The notes under the pieces: model-generated
What the model was told of the DNA's origin: nothing
What the model saw: only the letters and a program-made list of their open reading frames with translations
The model's database searches: none
Shown here: in pieces, positions 6,035 through 6,307 of the stretch
Numbering within the stretch: position 1 is the stretch's first letter
Layout: each line of letters opens with the position of its first letter
NCBI GenBank assembly: GCA_043777755.1
Contig: JAYWHK010000307.1
Location: 1 to 6,307 of the forward strand
Length of the DNA: 6,307 nt
Source: CANHEE01 sp043777755
GTDB lineage: Bacteria > Bacteroidota > Bacteroidia > Chitinophagales > Saprospiraceae
Direction of reading: 5' to 3'
Translations under genes and position numbers: made by a program

Positions 6035-6307
6035 GGGCAATGTCGTTAAGCTAAGGGTTTTGATTTTAAATGCTTTGCTCAACATCCTAAATTTACTTTC
6101 TGATGCCCTTACCCTAAAGGGAACTCTGTCCAAAAAAGTAAATTTTTCCAATTTTTCAGCAACAAAACGATTGTTTTTACTGCTGAAAACAAAATAAAAT
6201 AATACATTTAGGAGTCATTCCCTTTAGGGTGAGGGCATCAGAAAGTGTTGTTCAAGTCTTTTGCGAAGCAACACATTTTTAAAATCCTTAGCTTAATGAC
6301 ATTGCCC
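6035..6307. mobile_element. Inverted-repeat element, MITE-like, reaching the window edge
   Basis: The left end (6035 onward, GGGCAATGTC...) and the reverse complement of the right end (from 6307) match in two blocks. The outer block is about 27 bp with two mismatches (6035-6061 against 6281-6307). The inner block is 29 bp with one mismatch (6095-6123 against 6218-6246). The sequence between the blocks is diverged but nearly equal in length (33 and 34 bp). Each inner block contains a perfect 10-bp palindrome, CCCTAAAGGG or its complement form. The central part has no gene with recognisable features. Long terminal inverted repeats without a transposase suggest a non-autonomous transposable element or a paired extragenic palindrome. 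Target duplication cannot be checked because the right flank is outside the window. Confidence 0.6.
6153..6189. other. Central hairpin of the inverted-repeat element
   Basis: TTTTCAGCA at 6153-6161 pairs exactly with TGCTGAAAA at 6181-6189, leaving a 19-nt loop that itself has short ACAA/TTGT complementarity. A further pair, AAATTTACTTT (6089-6099) and AAAGTAAATTT (6135-6145), offers an alternative fold. The element is thus palindromic at several nested scales. Confidence 0.55.

Noticed and set aside
5988..6197. Plus-strand 69-residue open frame
   Set aside because: It spans the tandem repeat edge and the left arm of the inverted repeat, has low-complexity composition and no recognisable motif.

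Overview
The window looks like chromosome from a low-GC member of the Bacteroidota, probably a cytophagia- or flavobacteria-like species. Three signs support this. The large protease ends in a type IX secretion (Por) C-terminal domain. One lipoprotein carries a Cys-Gln-Lys-Glu-Glu surface-export type N-terminus. The promoters use the Bacteroidota TTTG / TAnnTTTG pattern rather than the sigma-70 pattern of proteobacteria. No rRNA, tRNA, CRISPR array or phage gene was found.

Layout. Bases 1-2530 (minus strand) hold a two-gene unit: a secreted metzincin-type zinc metalloprotease (461-2401), followed 19 bp later by a small predicted surface lipoprotein (441 leftward, cut by the window edge). The unit has a very good Bacteroidota promoter at 2499-2530. 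Its leader contains a pentanucleotide tandem repeat. Bases 2565-4890 (minus strand) form a tight three-gene operon: a membrane-anchored endonuclease/exonuclease/phosphatase (EEP)-fold protein, then a DgkA-family lipid kinase overlapping it by 29 bp, then after 6 bp a class I isoprenoid-synthase-like protein. A 113-bp divergent control region separates this operon from a plus-strand exported alpha/beta hydrolase (5004-5897). The last 410 bp (5898-6307) hold no convincing gene but are dense in repeats: four TTCGG-type boxes spaced 10-11 bp, a four-unit 8-bp tandem repeat, and a 273-bp inverted-repeat element that ends exactly at the window edge.

How the genes may work together (inference). The middle operon suggests membrane lipid or polyprenyl-phosphate metabolism: a prenyl-chain enzyme next to a small kinase of the type that phosphorylates diacylglycerol or undecaprenol. 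The EEP-fold protein in front of them may be a lipid phosphodiesterase or phosphatase relative, but it has lost several expected catalytic residues and may be a pseudoenzyme. The protease and lipoprotein are both predicted to reach the outer surface and could act as a pair.

The strongest leads are the degenerate EEP protein inside a polyprenyl operon, the repeat-controlled out-of-frame start upstream of the protease, the two substitutions in the protease's metzincin signature, and the terminal inverted-repeat element. All are based on reading the sequence alone.
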